Shown piece by piece: positions 15,570 through 25,430 of a DNA stretch of 40,122 nt (position 1 is its first letter; every line of letters starts with the position of its first letter). Under the pieces are notes generated by a model. It was given only the letters and a program-made list of their open reading frames with translations. It was not told where the DNA came from and did no database searches. Made by a program: the position numbers and the translations under genes. The stretch comes from Dolichospermum sp. UHCC 0259 (lineage in GTDB: Bacteria; Cyanobacteriota; Cyanobacteriia; Cyanobacteriales; Nostocaceae), in the NCBI RefSeq assembly GCF_009711935.1, contig NZ_VIKX01000326.1, forward strand, positions 1 to 40,122, written 5' to 3'.

Positions 15570-16280
15570 ATGATGCTACAAGATAAAGTTATTGTCATTG
15601 TCGGGGCTACTGGTGGTATTGGTGCTACTTTAACTCGTCAGTTGTCTTCCACTGGTGCGCGGTTGGTACTCGCAGCTAGGGACGGGGAAAGTTTAGCTGC
15701 ATTAGCGAATGAGTTATCCGCAGATGTGCTGACAGTTCCCACAGATATTACTCAACCTCAACAGGTGGAAGCATTAATTCAAGCGACAATAGCCCAGTTT
15801 GGACAAATTGATGTTCTGGTAAATGCAGCCGGGGCGGGTATTCTCAAAGCCTACAACAACATTGAATCGGCAGATTTAGATGCAATGCTGGATTTGAATT
15901 TAAAAGGCTGTTTTTACACGACTCAAGCAGCAGCGAAGGAGATGCAAAAACGGAAATCTGGTCATATTTGTAATGTTGTCGGTATTCTTGGTAAACATTC
16001 AATGCCTATGGCTGCGGCTTATTCTGCGTCTAAGTTCGGTGTGGTGGGTTTTAGTAAATGTATAGCGGAAGAACTGAAACGTTTTGGGGTGAAAATGACA
16101 CTTTTTTACTTTGGAGGCATAGATTCTCCTTTTTGGGATAAGGTAAATTTAAAAGTAGATCGGAATAAAATGCTTAGTTGTGAGACTGCGGCAAATGCTA
16201 TTTTTTATGCTTTATCGGCTGAACCACAGGCTATTCCTATGGAAATTAATATTCAACCTGAGAGTCATTTATTTTTTTAG
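15570..16280 (+). CDS. Short-chain dehydrogenase/reductase (classical SDR)
   Basis: 236 residues with the classical SDR landmarks: cofactor loop GATGGIG (about residues 11-17), NAAGAG, the catalytic tyrosine/lysine in YSASKFGVVGFSK, and VVGILG for the Ser region, where the usual Ser is replaced by Gly in this segment and the catalytic Ser may be the neighbouring HS of GKHSMP. The arginine ten residues after the first strand (LVLAARDGE) suggests NADP(H) preference. Substrate unknown. Two ATGs occur in tandem (15570 and 15573). It lies 168 bp before hppD in the same direction; the gap holds AACGCAGATAAACGCA-type repeats, so co-transcription is uncertain. Confidence 0.88.
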   Translation: MMLQDKVIVIVGATGGIGATLTRQLSSTGARLVLAARDGESLAALANELSADVLTVPTDITQPQQVEALIQATIAQFGQIDVLVNAAGAGILKAYNNIESADLDAMLDLNLKGCFYTTQAAAKEMQKRKSGHICNVVGILGKHSMPMAAAYSASKFGVVGFSKCIAEELKRFGVKMTLFYFGGIDSPFWDKVNLKVDRNKMLSCETAANAIFYALSAEPQAIPMEINIQPESHLFF

Positions 16281-16447
16281 TATGTAATACCAAATTAAGA
16301 TAAGGCTGCATAAAATAATATTTCCAGAATAATTGAACGCAGATAAACGCAAATAAACGCAGATGAATTAATGGATTTCAGAATTCTGTGCAGCCTCATA
16401 TAAAATTGGTAAAAAGGTGATAGTAAATACTGGATTTAAAAGAAATT

Positions 16448-17509
16448 ATGCTGCAAATTGATCACGTTCACTTTTATGTCGAAGATGCCCAAAGGTGGCG
16501 AGATTGGTTTGTATATTGTCTTGGTTTTCAAGCAGTGAATGATGGTATTTTTCCCAAGTTTTTTCATCATCCAAAATCGTTGCATACTTGTACAGAAGTG
16601 GTGAAAAGTGGATCTGTCTACTTTTTACTTTCTTCTGCGATTTTACCAACTAGTCCGGTGGCTGAGTTTTTGCGTGAACATCCTCCTGGTGTGGCTGATA
16701 TAGCTTTTGTAGTTGATGATGTGGAAGCTGTGATAGCAAAGGCTAGAAGTAATGGGGCAATGATTCTCCAACCTGTTCAAGATGGTAAATTTTGTCAGTA
16801 TGCTAAAATTGCTGCTTGGGGTGGTTTAAATCATACGTTAATTTGTAGGGAGAAGGCAAAAATAGCGGAGGTGGAAAATATTTCCCGTGATTCTGTTACT
16901 GCTATTGATCATTTAGTTTTAAATGTGGGTGTGGGTGAGTTGGTAACTGCTGTTAATTGGTATGAAAAAATATTTGATTTTCAACCTCAACAAAGTTTTA
17001 ATATTAAAACTGATCGTTCTGGTTTGCACAGTCAGGTAATGATTTCTCCTAATGGCAATATTCAATTACCAATTAATGAACCGGCTTCTCCTAGTTCGCA
17101 AATTCAGGAGTTTTTGGAGGTGAATCGAGGTGCTGGTATTCAACATATTGCTTTATTGATACCTGATCTTGTGAGTGCAATTTCTCGGTTTCGGGCTGCG
17201 GGTTTATCTTTTCTTTCTGTTCCCCAAAATTACTATTTCCAACTCCAACAACGATATAAGTTTTCTCTGTCAACTGAAGAGTTGCAAGCTATATCTGACC
17301 AGGAAATTCTGGTTGACTGGCATGAAGATTCTCATCCAGGTCAGTTATTATTGCAAATTTTTAGTCAACCAATTTTTTCTAAACCAACTTTTTTCTTTGA
17401 GTTTATTGAACGTCGTTCTCTTGCACAAGGTTTTGGGGAAGGTAATTTTTTGGCTTTGTTTCAAGCTATTGAACGGGAACAAATTAAACGCGGTTTTGTT
17501 AGGGGTTAG
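16448..17509 (+). CDS. hppD: 4-hydroxyphenylpyruvate dioxygenase
   Basis: 353 residues made of two VOC (glyoxalase-like) halves. The iron ligands fit HPPD: H155 in AIDHLVLNV, H233 in GIQHIALLI and E318 in FFFEFIERR, followed by a C-terminal GFGEGNFLALFQAIE helix, which closes the active site in HPPDs. It converts 4-hydroxyphenylpyruvate plus O2 to homogentisate and CO2, the head-group precursor of tocopherol in cyanobacteria. Strongly cyanobacterial features are the short N-terminus and the MLQIDHVHFYVEDA opening. A shorter VOC dioxygenase with another substrate is the only alternative, and the C-terminal gate helix argues against it. Confidence 0.88.
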   Translation: MLQIDHVHFYVEDAQRWRDWFVYCLGFQAVNDGIFPKFFHHPKSLHTCTEVVKSGSVYFLLSSAILPTSPVAEFLREHPPGVADIAFVVDDVEAVIAKARSNGAMILQPVQDGKFCQYAKIAAWGGLNHTLICREKAKIAEVENISRDSVTAIDHLVLNVGVGELVTAVNWYEKIFDFQPQQSFNIKTDRSGLHSQVMISPNGNIQLPINEPASPSSQIQEFLEVNRGAGIQHIALLIPDLVSAISRFRAAGLSFLSVPQNYYFQLQQRYKFSLSTEELQAISDQEILVDWHEDSHPGQLLLQIFSQPIFSKPTFFFEFIERRSLAQGFGEGNFLALFQAIEREQIKRGFVRG

Positions 17510-17589
17510 GAGATTTTTAATTGCATATTTAAAATCCAAAATCCAAAATTAGGTGATGGCGGTAATCACGGTTTATGAAATATAATTTA

Positions 17590-17608
17590 GGGCGCAGGCC
17601 CTGCGCCC
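17590..17608 (+). repeat. GGGCGCAGG palindrome
   Basis: GGGCGCAGG-C-CCTGCGCCC, a 9-bp perfect stem between the convergent hppD and SH3 genes. The same core recurs at 22385-22403 and, broken, at 12227-12240. It is probably a REP-like repeat that can act as a bidirectional stop. Confidence 0.65.
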
Positions 17609-17695
17609 CTACAGGTTTTATGATTGCTGAGTGTATCTCATTTCAGTCTATAGCGTTATAAGTAGGTTAAGAGAAGAAATTAAAGATATCGCTAC

Positions 17696-18187
17696 TTATT
17701 GGGAACGTTGAATGTTACCTGCTTTTACCCAACCTTCTTTATCGGTATCAGGAATGCGAATTTTTTGCCATTTTTTATCGGTGCTTTCTTCTAAAATAAT
17801 GACTTTTTTATTACCACCAACTCCACCGATAGTGGAAGAATTTGCGTCTGGTTCAGAACGCATACTTAGCCCATTTGCCCAGGTAACTGTTCCTTCGTAG
17901 GCATCTGGTGGTAGTGGTTTGGGTGATTCTGTGGGTGTGGGAGTAGCTGTAGATGTAGGTGTAGGGCTAGATGTGGGGTTGGAGGTGGCTGGTTTTTTAG
18001 GTGGAGATTTGGCTATGGGTTTGGGCTTTTTGGCTTGAAAAGAAGGATTATCGTTAGGATATATTGGTTTGGGGGGAGTTACGGCGGTACGGTTAACAAA
18101 ATAGAGGGCAACTGTTAAGCCAGTACCTAATAAAACTGCGATCGCTAAAACAAAACCGAGTATAACTTTAAGTAAGTTGGTTAGCAT
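17696..18187 (-). CDS. Membrane-anchored SH3-domain protein
   Basis: 163 residues: an N-terminal transmembrane segment (VILGFVLAIAVLLGTGLTVA), a Pro/Thr/Ser-rich linker with many TPTP and PKP units (about 45-100), and a bacterial SH3-like domain (GTVTWANGLSMRSEPDANSS, VIILEES, WQKIRI, GWVKAGNI). Such proteins usually project SH3 domains into the periplasm to bind cell-wall peptides. The frame is open further upstream, but those codons translate STRR heptamers and a poly-Lys/Glu tract overlapping the next gene. The ATG at 18187 directly before the transmembrane segment is the sensible start. It lies downstream of ycf46 on the same strand. Confidence 0.8.
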   Translation of the reverse strand: MLTNLLKVILGFVLAIAVLLGTGLTVALYFVNRTAVTPPKPIYPNDNPSFQAKKPKPIAKSPPKKPATSNPTSSPTPTSTATPTPTESPKPLPPDAYEGTVTWANGLSMRSEPDANSSTIGGVGGNKKVIILEESTDKKWQKIRIPDTDKEGWVKAGNIQRSQ

Positions 18188-18271
18188 ATAGTGGGGAATT
18201 GGTAATGGGGAATTGGTAATGGGTAATTGGTTAGTTTTTTTCTTCTTCCTTCTTTCTTCTTTCTTTTCTTC

Positions 18272-19814
<1,543 letters not shown>

Positions 19815-20002
19815 AAAAGTAATTATTTTTAAATTTAGAAATTCAGGATTTTAAAAAAATCTCTAACTTATAATACATCAAGTAGGTTGGCGTTGAAAAT
19901 TGTAAGGCAATAGGCAAGAGTAAAGAATTTTTCAGCGATTTCACGTTTACCCCTAAAATCTGGTATAATTTTCATAAAACAGATTTTCGTCTCTAAATCA
20001 CC

Positions 20003-20260
20003 ATGAATAAAGTTACATTAGAGATTCCTGATCAATTAATGAATCAATTGCAAAATCAATCTGATTCCTTACAAAATATTTTGCTTAAAGCCCTGGAAGC
20101 ATATTTAGCAATAGAACCATCAAATTTAATCAAAACTAAGACTTGGGAACTCTGCGGAAGTTTAGAAATGCCTAATCCTGACCCTGAATTTATAATTAAA
20201 GATCAACAAGCAGAATTATCTACTAACTATGCAGAACATATTGATGATGTTTTATATTAA
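20003..20260 (+). CDS. Putative antitoxin paired with a truncated PIN toxin
   Basis: 85 residues. It begins MNKVTLEIPDQLMNQLQNQS, resembling short cyanobacterial antitoxins with an N-terminal strand and helices, and ends in a charged tail (NYAEHIDDVLY). A PIN-toxin reading frame starts 24 bp downstream but is cut short. Gene order and spacing support the antitoxin assignment; the sequence family itself I cannot name. With its toxin gone it is probably on its way to decay. Upstream 19815-20002 holds only AT-rich DNA. Confidence 0.6.
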   Translation: MNKVTLEIPDQLMNQLQNQSDSLQNILLKALEAYLAIEPSNLIKTKTWELCGSLEMPNPDPEFIIKDQQAELSTNYAEHIDDVLY

Positions 20261-20284
20261 ACTCAACTATTTTAATATAAAATC

Positions 20285-20395
20285 ATGAATCAAGAAATAA
20301 TTGTTGATACCTCAGCTTTAATTGCTTTCTTTGTTAAATCTGAAACCAATCATCAACTATCAAATTATCCTGTACCCATCCTCTCAAAAATATAA
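20285..20395 (+). pseudogene. 5' fragment of a PIN-domain toxin
   Basis: 36 codons: MNQEIIVDTSALIAFFVKSE is the classical PIN N-terminus with the first active-site Asp (D8). The frame then runs into unrelated sequence and stops. The other acidic residues are missing, so it cannot be a working RNase. The break falls near AT-rich DNA followed by a repeat at 20451. Confidence 0.8.
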
Positions 20396-20450
20396 TATAA
20401 GTTATATTTTTATATACAATAATAAATACAGTCAATATCCAATACTTGTC

Positions 20451-20511
20451 GGTTAAGGAAATGTGGGTTGGGTTGAGCAATCGGAACGCTAACGCGAACA
20501 ACCCAACCTAC
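20451..20511 (+). repeat. GGGTTGGGTTG inverted repeat
   Basis: GTGGGTTGGGTTG (20463-20475) pairs with CAACCCAACCTAC (20499-20511), one mismatch. The flank GGTTAAGG also occurs, inverted, beside a similar repeat at 34290-34380. It is a dispersed element family. Confidence 0.6.
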
Positions 20512-20528
20512 GATATAACTAACAATAA

Positions 20529-20774
20529 TCATAGCCAGTTATTAGCCTCTAAACTATGAACATCTTCTCTCAACTCTGCTAGATCGTAGTGGGGAGAAAT
20601 TTGACGACTACCTAAGATTTTTTGAAGTTGTAATTGATTAATTTTCGCAAAATTACTCGCTTGTCCAAGCGTAAATTTTTCTTGTTGAAATAACATAATT
20701 GCTATTTCTAGGAGTAATTCATCTTCAGACATGGAAATTGTTTTTAATGTGTCTTCTGTAATTACAATACTCAT
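20529..20774 (-). CDS. UPF0175-family protein (antitoxin-like), unpaired
   Basis: 81 residues from the ATG at 20774, starting MSIVITEDTLKTISMSEDEL. The body (LLLEIAIMLFQQEKFTLGQA, then SNFAKINQLQLQKILGSRQI) is the UPF0175 signature, a predicted helix-turn-helix protein. UPF0175 genes are usually followed by a DUF3368 PIN-like gene; here none follows, only a repeat and the PIN remnant. Fifteen codons upstream in frame are poor in coding character and were left out. It is probably an orphan antitoxin or a small regulator. Confidence 0.75.
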   Translation of the reverse strand: MSIVITEDTLKTISMSEDELLLEIAIMLFQQEKFTLGQASNFAKINQLQLQKILGSRQISPHYDLAELREDVHSLEANNWL

Positions 20775-20902
20775 TTTTTCTGAATTGTTGTTAATGAATA
20801 TGCTATATTTATTATACACAAAATTTTAAAAAATTGCCTGTTATGTGATATAATAACAAAAACTTAAATCAATATTGTACTATCCCAACAATAAAAAAAT
20901 CT

Positions 20903-22372
20903 ATGCTTACCCAAGATAAAAAACAAATCAACTGGAAACCTATTATCAAAAAATTTGTCGCTGTAGTTGGTGAAAAAGGCGTAGTTCAACGCAAAGAAGA
21001 ACTTCTCACCTATGAATGCGATGGTTTAACCAGCTATAAACAATGTCCCCCCGTTGCAGTATTACCCAGAACCACAGAACAAGTATCAGAAATTGTCAAA
21101 ATTTGCAATCAATATTCCGTTCCCTTCATTGCTAGAGGTTCAGGAACAGGTTTATCTGGTGGTGCTTTACCAACGGAAAATTCCGTTTTAATAGTTACTT
21201 CCTTAATGCGACAAATCCTCAAAATTGACTTAGAAAATCAACGGGCAGTAGTGCAACCAGGAGTAATTAATAGTTGGGTAACACAAGCAGTTAGCGGTGC
21301 TGGTTTTTATTTTGCACCTGACCCTTCTAGTCAAATTATTTGTTCAATTGGTGGCAATATTGCCGAAAATTCAGGAGGAGTCCATTGTTTAAAATATGGT
21401 GTGACAACAAATCATGTTTTAGGTTTAAAACTTGTGCTTCCAGATGGGGAAATTGTTGATGTTGGTGGACAAATTCCCGAAACACCAGGTTATGATTTAA
21501 CAGGCATATTTGTCGGTTCAGAAGGAACATTAGGAATTGCCACAGAAATCACCTTAAAAATTCTCAAAAGTGCCGAATCAATTTGTGTATTACTCGCAGA
21601 TTTTACCAGTGTAGATGCTGCGGCTGCTACTGTTTCTGATATTATCAGCGCGGGAATTATTCCCGGTGGCATGGAAATGATGGATAATATTAGTATTAAT
21701 GCTGTAGAAGATGTTGTTGCCACTAATTGTTATCCCCGTGATGCCACAGCTATTTTATTAGTAGAAATTGATGGTTTAGAAGTAGAAGTTTCTGCCAATA
21801 AACAGCGAGTTACAGAAATTTGTCAAAAAAATGGGGCGCGAAATGTAACTACTGCCAGTGACCCAGAAACCAGATTAAAATTATGGAAAGGTAGAAAAGC
21901 GGCTTTTGCAGCGGCGGGACATATTAGCCCAGATTATTATGTGCAAGATGGGGTAATTCCTCGGACTCAATTACCTTATGTACTCCAAGAAATTGAAAGA
22001 TTAAGTCATAAATATGGTTATCCCATTGCTAATGTTTTTCATGCTGGAGATGGGAATTTACACCCACTAATTTTATTTGATAATTCTATTCATGGAGAAT
22101 TAGAAAAAGTCGAAGAATTGGGAGGAGAAATTCTCAGGCTATGTGTAAGAGTAGGTGGAAGTATTTCCGGTGAACATGGTATTGGCGCTGATAAAAAATG
22201 CTATATGCCAGATATGTTTAGTGAAGCTGATTTAGAAACCATGCAATGGGTAAGACAGGTATTTAATCCCCAAGGTTTAGCAAATCCTGGCAAGATTTTC
22301 CCCACACCTCGCACTTGTGGAGAAGCAGCAAAAGCATCTATTCAACAATTCTCAGGTGTAGAAAGATTTTAA
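20903..22372 (+). CDS. glcD: Glycolate dehydrogenase FAD subunit (GlcD-type)
   Basis: 489 residues. FAD-binding PCMH domain: CDGLTSYKQCPPVAVLPRTT, the PP-loop IARGSGTGLSGGALP, and GYDLTGIFVGSEGTLGIATE. The C-terminal FAD-oxidase domain has PNVFHAGDGNLHP-like sequence (ANVFHAGDGNLHPLILFDN) and SGEHGIGADKK. Cyanobacterial GlcD oxidises glycolate to glyoxylate in photorespiration; D-lactate dehydrogenases share the fold, so D-lactate is an alternative or extra substrate. No glcE or glcF is adjacent. The start is the ATG at 20903, about 130 bp downstream of the divergent UPF0175 start. Confidence 0.85.
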   Translation: MLTQDKKQINWKPIIKKFVAVVGEKGVVQRKEELLTYECDGLTSYKQCPPVAVLPRTTEQVSEIVKICNQYSVPFIARGSGTGLSGGALPTENSVLIVTSLMRQILKIDLENQRAVVQPGVINSWVTQAVSGAGFYFAPDPSSQIICSIGGNIAENSGGVHCLKYGVTTNHVLGLKLVLPDGEIVDVGGQIPETPGYDLTGIFVGSEGTLGIATEITLKILKSAESICVLLADFTSVDAAAATVSDIISAGIIPGGMEMMDNISINAVEDVVATNCYPRDATAILLVEIDGLEVEVSANKQRVTEICQKNGARNVTTASDPETRLKLWKGRKAAFAAAGHISPDYYVQDGVIPRTQLPYVLQEIERLSHKYGYPIANVFHAGDGNLHPLILFDNSIHGELEKVEELGGEILRLCVRVGGSISGEHGIGADKKCYMPDMFSEADLETMQWVRQVFNPQGLANPGKIFPTPRTCGEAAKASIQQFSGVERF

Positions 22373-22384
22373 GAAAGGAGGTAG

Positions 22385-22403
22385 GGGCGCAGGGACTGCG
22401 CCC
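22385..22403 (+). repeat. GGGCGCAG hairpin after glcD
   Basis: GGGCGCAG-GGA-CTGCGCCC, an 8-bp perfect stem 12 bp after the glcD stop. Same family as 17590-17608. Possible transcript end for glcD. Confidence 0.6.
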
Positions 22404-22507
22404 AGCCAGGAGTCAAAATCATTTAGACCCTGAAAAATTTCCTTGGCGATTAGCTCTCTACCTTTTTTGCTAAATTGGGTGTATATCGGTTCAATCTGAA
22501 AGAAATC

Positions 22508-23212
22508 ATGCTATTTGATATCAATCAACTTAATAATCTTGACTATGACGAAGCTGAACCCTTGCTATCCGATTACATTAAGGGTGTAGTTGACCAATTT
22601 GCCAAGTCTCCCGAAGGAGAAGCTTATGCTCAAGATCACCCTGACTTCGGTAATTGGATTGCCCATTTCACAGAAATGTCCTACGTCTACGAAGGATTTA
22701 CTCTGTCCAAAATGACTAAGGCAAATGTACAAACTGTAATGGAATTTATTATTCCTCGTAAACTCACACTGACGAATAGATCGGAAGCAGATGATGCTAT
22801 TTCAGAACTTGTCACTTTTTGGAATTTTTTGAAGCGGGAGTATAACTTTCGTAATGCAGGGCAGATAACAACCTATCTTACCAGTATTGAAGGCAAGTTC
22901 ACAGACTGGATGTTTGATCCGGCAAAAGGAGGTATGGCAAAAAACTTTATTATGGGTGGGATGCAATCCGGGTTTGACATGACAACTAAGGAAGGAATGG
23001 CAGCCTTTCAAATAGCTTATAACCAGAAAATTCTTTCAGAACAACCAAAAAACTCTTTTATGCAGAAACTAGGTAATCTGTTTGCAGGATTTTCCCCTGA
23101 AGTAGATATTCCTCCATCAATCCAAAAATCTGCCAAACAAAAGCCGAAGACTAATACAAAAGGATTTGAATCACCGGACAAAGGCAAAAAATCTAAGGGT
23201 AAGAAAAAGTAA
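22508..23212 (+). CDS. Conserved-looking hypothetical protein with Lys-rich tail
   Basis: 234 residues, family not recognised. A globular, mainly helical N-terminal ~175 residues contains DYIKGVVDQFAKSPEGEAYA, IAHFTEMSYVYEGFTLSKMT and FWNFLKREYNFRNAGQITTY. The basic tail (from about 200) is rich in Lys with KGKKSKGKKK at the end, suggesting nucleic-acid or membrane contact. No signal peptide or transmembrane helix. I chose the ATG at 22508 over a TTG eleven codons earlier. A clear terminator follows at 23282-23306. It is separate from glcD by a GGGCGCAG hairpin and so probably has its own transcript. Confidence 0.75.
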   Translation: MLFDINQLNNLDYDEAEPLLSDYIKGVVDQFAKSPEGEAYAQDHPDFGNWIAHFTEMSYVYEGFTLSKMTKANVQTVMEFIIPRKLTLTNRSEADDAISELVTFWNFLKREYNFRNAGQITTYLTSIEGKFTDWMFDPAKGGMAKNFIMGGMQSGFDMTTKEGMAAFQIAYNQKILSEQPKNSFMQKLGNLFAGFSPEVDIPPSIQKSAKQKPKTNTKGFESPDKGKKSKGKKK

Positions 23213-23281
23213 GAGAATTTTAGAGATTTCCAACTACGAAAAATCTTTAAAAATTTTTACGTATCACTTATGATTCTTAAA

Positions 23282-23306
23282 GGCACACAAATATTGTGTC
23301 TTTTTT
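23282..23306 (+). terminator. Rho-independent terminator
   Basis: GGCACA...TGTGTC (23282-23300, one G-U pair) closes a small loop and is followed directly by a run of six T. It ends the transcript of the 234-residue protein gene. Confidence 0.7.
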
Positions 23307-23405
23307 ACTGCTTTATCAAAAAATATTCAAATCTTTATCTAATCCCGATTATAGAATATAATCTTGTATTTATATGGATATTAGCAATCTAGATTTATTT
23401 AACAA

Positions 23406-24647
23406 ATGAATTCTGTATTTCAGCGAGTTTTTGGATATTTTTTGTGTTTGGGATTTGTCATCAGTTTAACAATATTTCCCATTTTTGCAAGTCCTAGTTA
23501 TACTCAAAATTCAAATTCTTCACCTGTAACTACAGAAATTCGTGGTGTTTGGCTGACTAATGTTGCTAGTGGTGTATTTTATATGCCTTGGGGTATAGAA
23601 AGGGCAATAAATCAATTAGCAGCCCTCAATTTTAATACTATTTATCCAGTTGTTTGGAATCGAGGTTACACCTTTTATAAAAGTCCTTTAGCGAAAAAAG
23701 TTACAGGTGCAGATAGTCAACCTTTACTGAATTTTATTCATAGGAACAATGATTTTTTAGCCAAAGTAGTTAAATTAGCTAGAAATAAAGATTTGACAAT
23801 CATTCCTTGGTTTGAATATGGGTTAATGACTCCTCCTGATTCCGCTTTAGCTAAACTACATCCAGATTGGTTAACTATTGGACAAAAGGGTGTAGAATCC
23901 ATATCGGAAAACTTACTAGAAGATATGGTTAGTGGGGTTTATAAACAAGCTTGGCTAAATCCTTTGCATCCTCAAGTTCAGAATTTTATTCGCGGGTTAA
24001 TTTTAGAAGTTGTCAGAAATTATAATATAGATGGTATTCAAATTGATGATCATTTTGGAATGCCTGTACAGCTTGGCTATGATGCTTTTACAGTAAAACT
24101 TTATCAAAAAGAACATCAAGGAAAAACCCCACCAAGTAATCCTTTTGATCCAGAATGGATGCGCTGGAGGGCTAATAAAATTACTGTATTTATGGCAAGT
24201 ATATCTAAGTCTGTAAAAGCAATTAAACCCTATGCCAAAATATCTCTTTCTCCAAATTCACAGTATTTTGCTTATAAATACTATTTACAAGATTGGGAAA
24301 ATTGGGTAAAAAAAGATTTAATAGATGAGTTAATTTTACAGGTATATAGAAGTGAAAAAACCTCTTTTATTACAGAAGTATCCAAACCAACAATAAAATT
24401 TGCTATGAAGAAAATTCCTGTAGCTATTGGTATCTCAACCGGAAATTTATTAAAGCCTGTAGAGATTGATCAAGTTAAGGAACAAATAGAAATAGTCCGC
24501 CAGCAAAAACTTGCTGGTTTCTCTTTTTTCTATTGGGAAAGTTTATGGGGTTATATTACTCCCGAATCACCTTATCAACGTCGTCGGGTTTTTCTCCAGA
24601 TGTTTGATACTCAAGCTGTTAGACCATTAAAATTAAAGAAAATATAA
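23406..24647 (+). CDS. Secreted glycosyl-hydrolase-like protein (GHL10/family 10-like)
   Basis: 413 residues. An N-terminal signal peptide or anchor (FGYFLCLGFVISLTIFPIFA) is followed by a (beta/alpha)8-type domain: EIRGVWLTNVASGVFY, NFNTIYPVVWNRGYTFY, LTIIPWFEYGLM, AWLNPLHPQVQNFI, DGIQIDDHFGMP and GFSFFYWESLWGY. This is the GHL10/DUF187-type group related to GH10; acidic residues in WFEYG and QIDDHF are candidates for catalysis. By family it should cleave an extracytoplasmic glycan, perhaps cell wall or exopolysaccharide. The stop overlaps by one base the start of a membrane protein gene (TAATG), so they are coupled. Confidence 0.82.
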   Translation: MNSVFQRVFGYFLCLGFVISLTIFPIFASPSYTQNSNSSPVTTEIRGVWLTNVASGVFYMPWGIERAINQLAALNFNTIYPVVWNRGYTFYKSPLAKKVTGADSQPLLNFIHRNNDFLAKVVKLARNKDLTIIPWFEYGLMTPPDSALAKLHPDWLTIGQKGVESISENLLEDMVSGVYKQAWLNPLHPQVQNFIRGLILEVVRNYNIDGIQIDDHFGMPVQLGYDAFTVKLYQKEHQGKTPPSNPFDPEWMRWRANKITVFMASISKSVKAIKPYAKISLSPNSQYFAYKYYLQDWENWVKKDLIDELILQVYRSEKTSFITEVSKPTIKFAMKKIPVAIGISTGNLLKPVEIDQVKEQIEIVRQQKLAGFSFFYWESLWGYITPESPYQRRRVFLQMFDTQAVRPLKLKKI

Positions 24648-25258
24648 TGAAATTATCATCTGTTAAATTTGATTTAATAATTTTAAACTTTACGTTGAAA
24701 TGGGTTTTTGTGACTTTTTTGGGTTTTTTATTGAGTTTATTAATAATCGAAATTAGTGAAAAACCAGATATGAGTGTTTTGGAAGCTGCTATCGGGAGTT
24801 TAACAATTTCTATCCCCCAAAGTTATCTGCTTAGACGAACTGTTTCTCCTGGACAATGGGTACTATCTACTCTTTTTTCCTGGGTAATTATTGCGGCAAT
24901 TGGTGTTGGTGTTTTGGGTTGGACTGTGACTACTTCTGCGTTTCTACCCGCGCGAATTTTTTTAGGCATTATTGTTGGTGGTATTGGTGGTTTATTCATT
25001 GGTGTATCCCAATGGTGGTTAGCTATTCCTCCATCATTTTCTTCAGCATGGAAATGGGTATTTGTCAATGTTATAAGTTGGATGATTGCTATACCCATTG
25101 GTTCAACTGTCGGCTTATTGTTGCACAGAATTACTAATTTATTTTTAGGGGAAGTGGTGGGATTGGCTATTACCTGGTTATTAGTGGCAACATTAACAGG
25201 AATCTCTGCGGTGAGAATTATTAACCCTACATTCCGTAGATGTGACCCAGATGATTAA
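24647..25258 (+). CDS. Polytopic membrane protein with internal repeat
   Basis: 203 residues with about six hydrophobic segments. Two halves repeat: SIPQSYLLRRTVSPGQWVLS (about 51-70), continuing TLFSWVIIAAIG, against GVSQWWLAIPPSFSSAWKWV (about 121-140), continuing FVNVISWMIAIPIG. Gln-X-Leu plus Trp-rich repeats of this type occur in a group of uncharacterised cyanobacterial membrane proteins. No catalytic motif. It starts on the last base of the upstream glycosyl-hydrolase-like gene's stop, so the two proteins probably work together at the membrane or envelope. Confidence 0.75.
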   Translation: MKLSSVKFDLIILNFTLKWVFVTFLGFLLSLLIIEISEKPDMSVLEAAIGSLTISIPQSYLLRRTVSPGQWVLSTLFSWVIIAAIGVGVLGWTVTTSAFLPARIFLGIIVGGIGGLFIGVSQWWLAIPPSFSSAWKWVFVNVISWMIAIPIGSTVGLLLHRITNLFLGEVVGLAITWLLVATLTGISAVRIINPTFRRCDPDD

Positions 25259-25265
25259 TATTTTT

Positions 25266-25351
25266 AGATCCCCCTAAATCCCCCTTAAAAAGGGGGACTT
25301 TGACTCTTTGACTCTATTTCCCCCCTTAAAAAGGGGGGTTAGGGGGGATCT
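25266..25351 (+). repeat. 86-bp MITE-like element with AGATCCCCC ends
   Basis: The ends AGATCCCCCTAAATCCCCCT and the reverse complement of AGGGGGGTTAGGGGGGATCT are inverted repeats. Each arm contains a CCCCCTTAAAAAGGGGG self-complementary block. It follows the membrane protein gene by 7 bp and may also terminate it. Confidence 0.75.
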
Positions 25352-25377
25352 GTAAGTGCCTAAAATCACAACCTAAA

Positions 25378-25398
25378 ACTTTTCAAACAACCTCTTAG
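25378..25398 (+). repeat. Solitary IS-end-like sequence
   Basis: ACTTTTCAAACAACCTCTTAG differs at one base from 288-308, the presumed outer end of the IS at the left edge. No transposase accompanies it, so it is a relic of a related element or of a MITE derived from it. Confidence 0.5.
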
Positions 25399-25430
25399 CG
25401 TCTACCTACTTACATGAAAATGGCTGGGGT

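Noticed and set aside
24823-25137. Overlapping frames on both strands within the repeat membrane protein gene
   Set aside because: Shadows of the real frame; compositional artefacts of Trp-rich codons.
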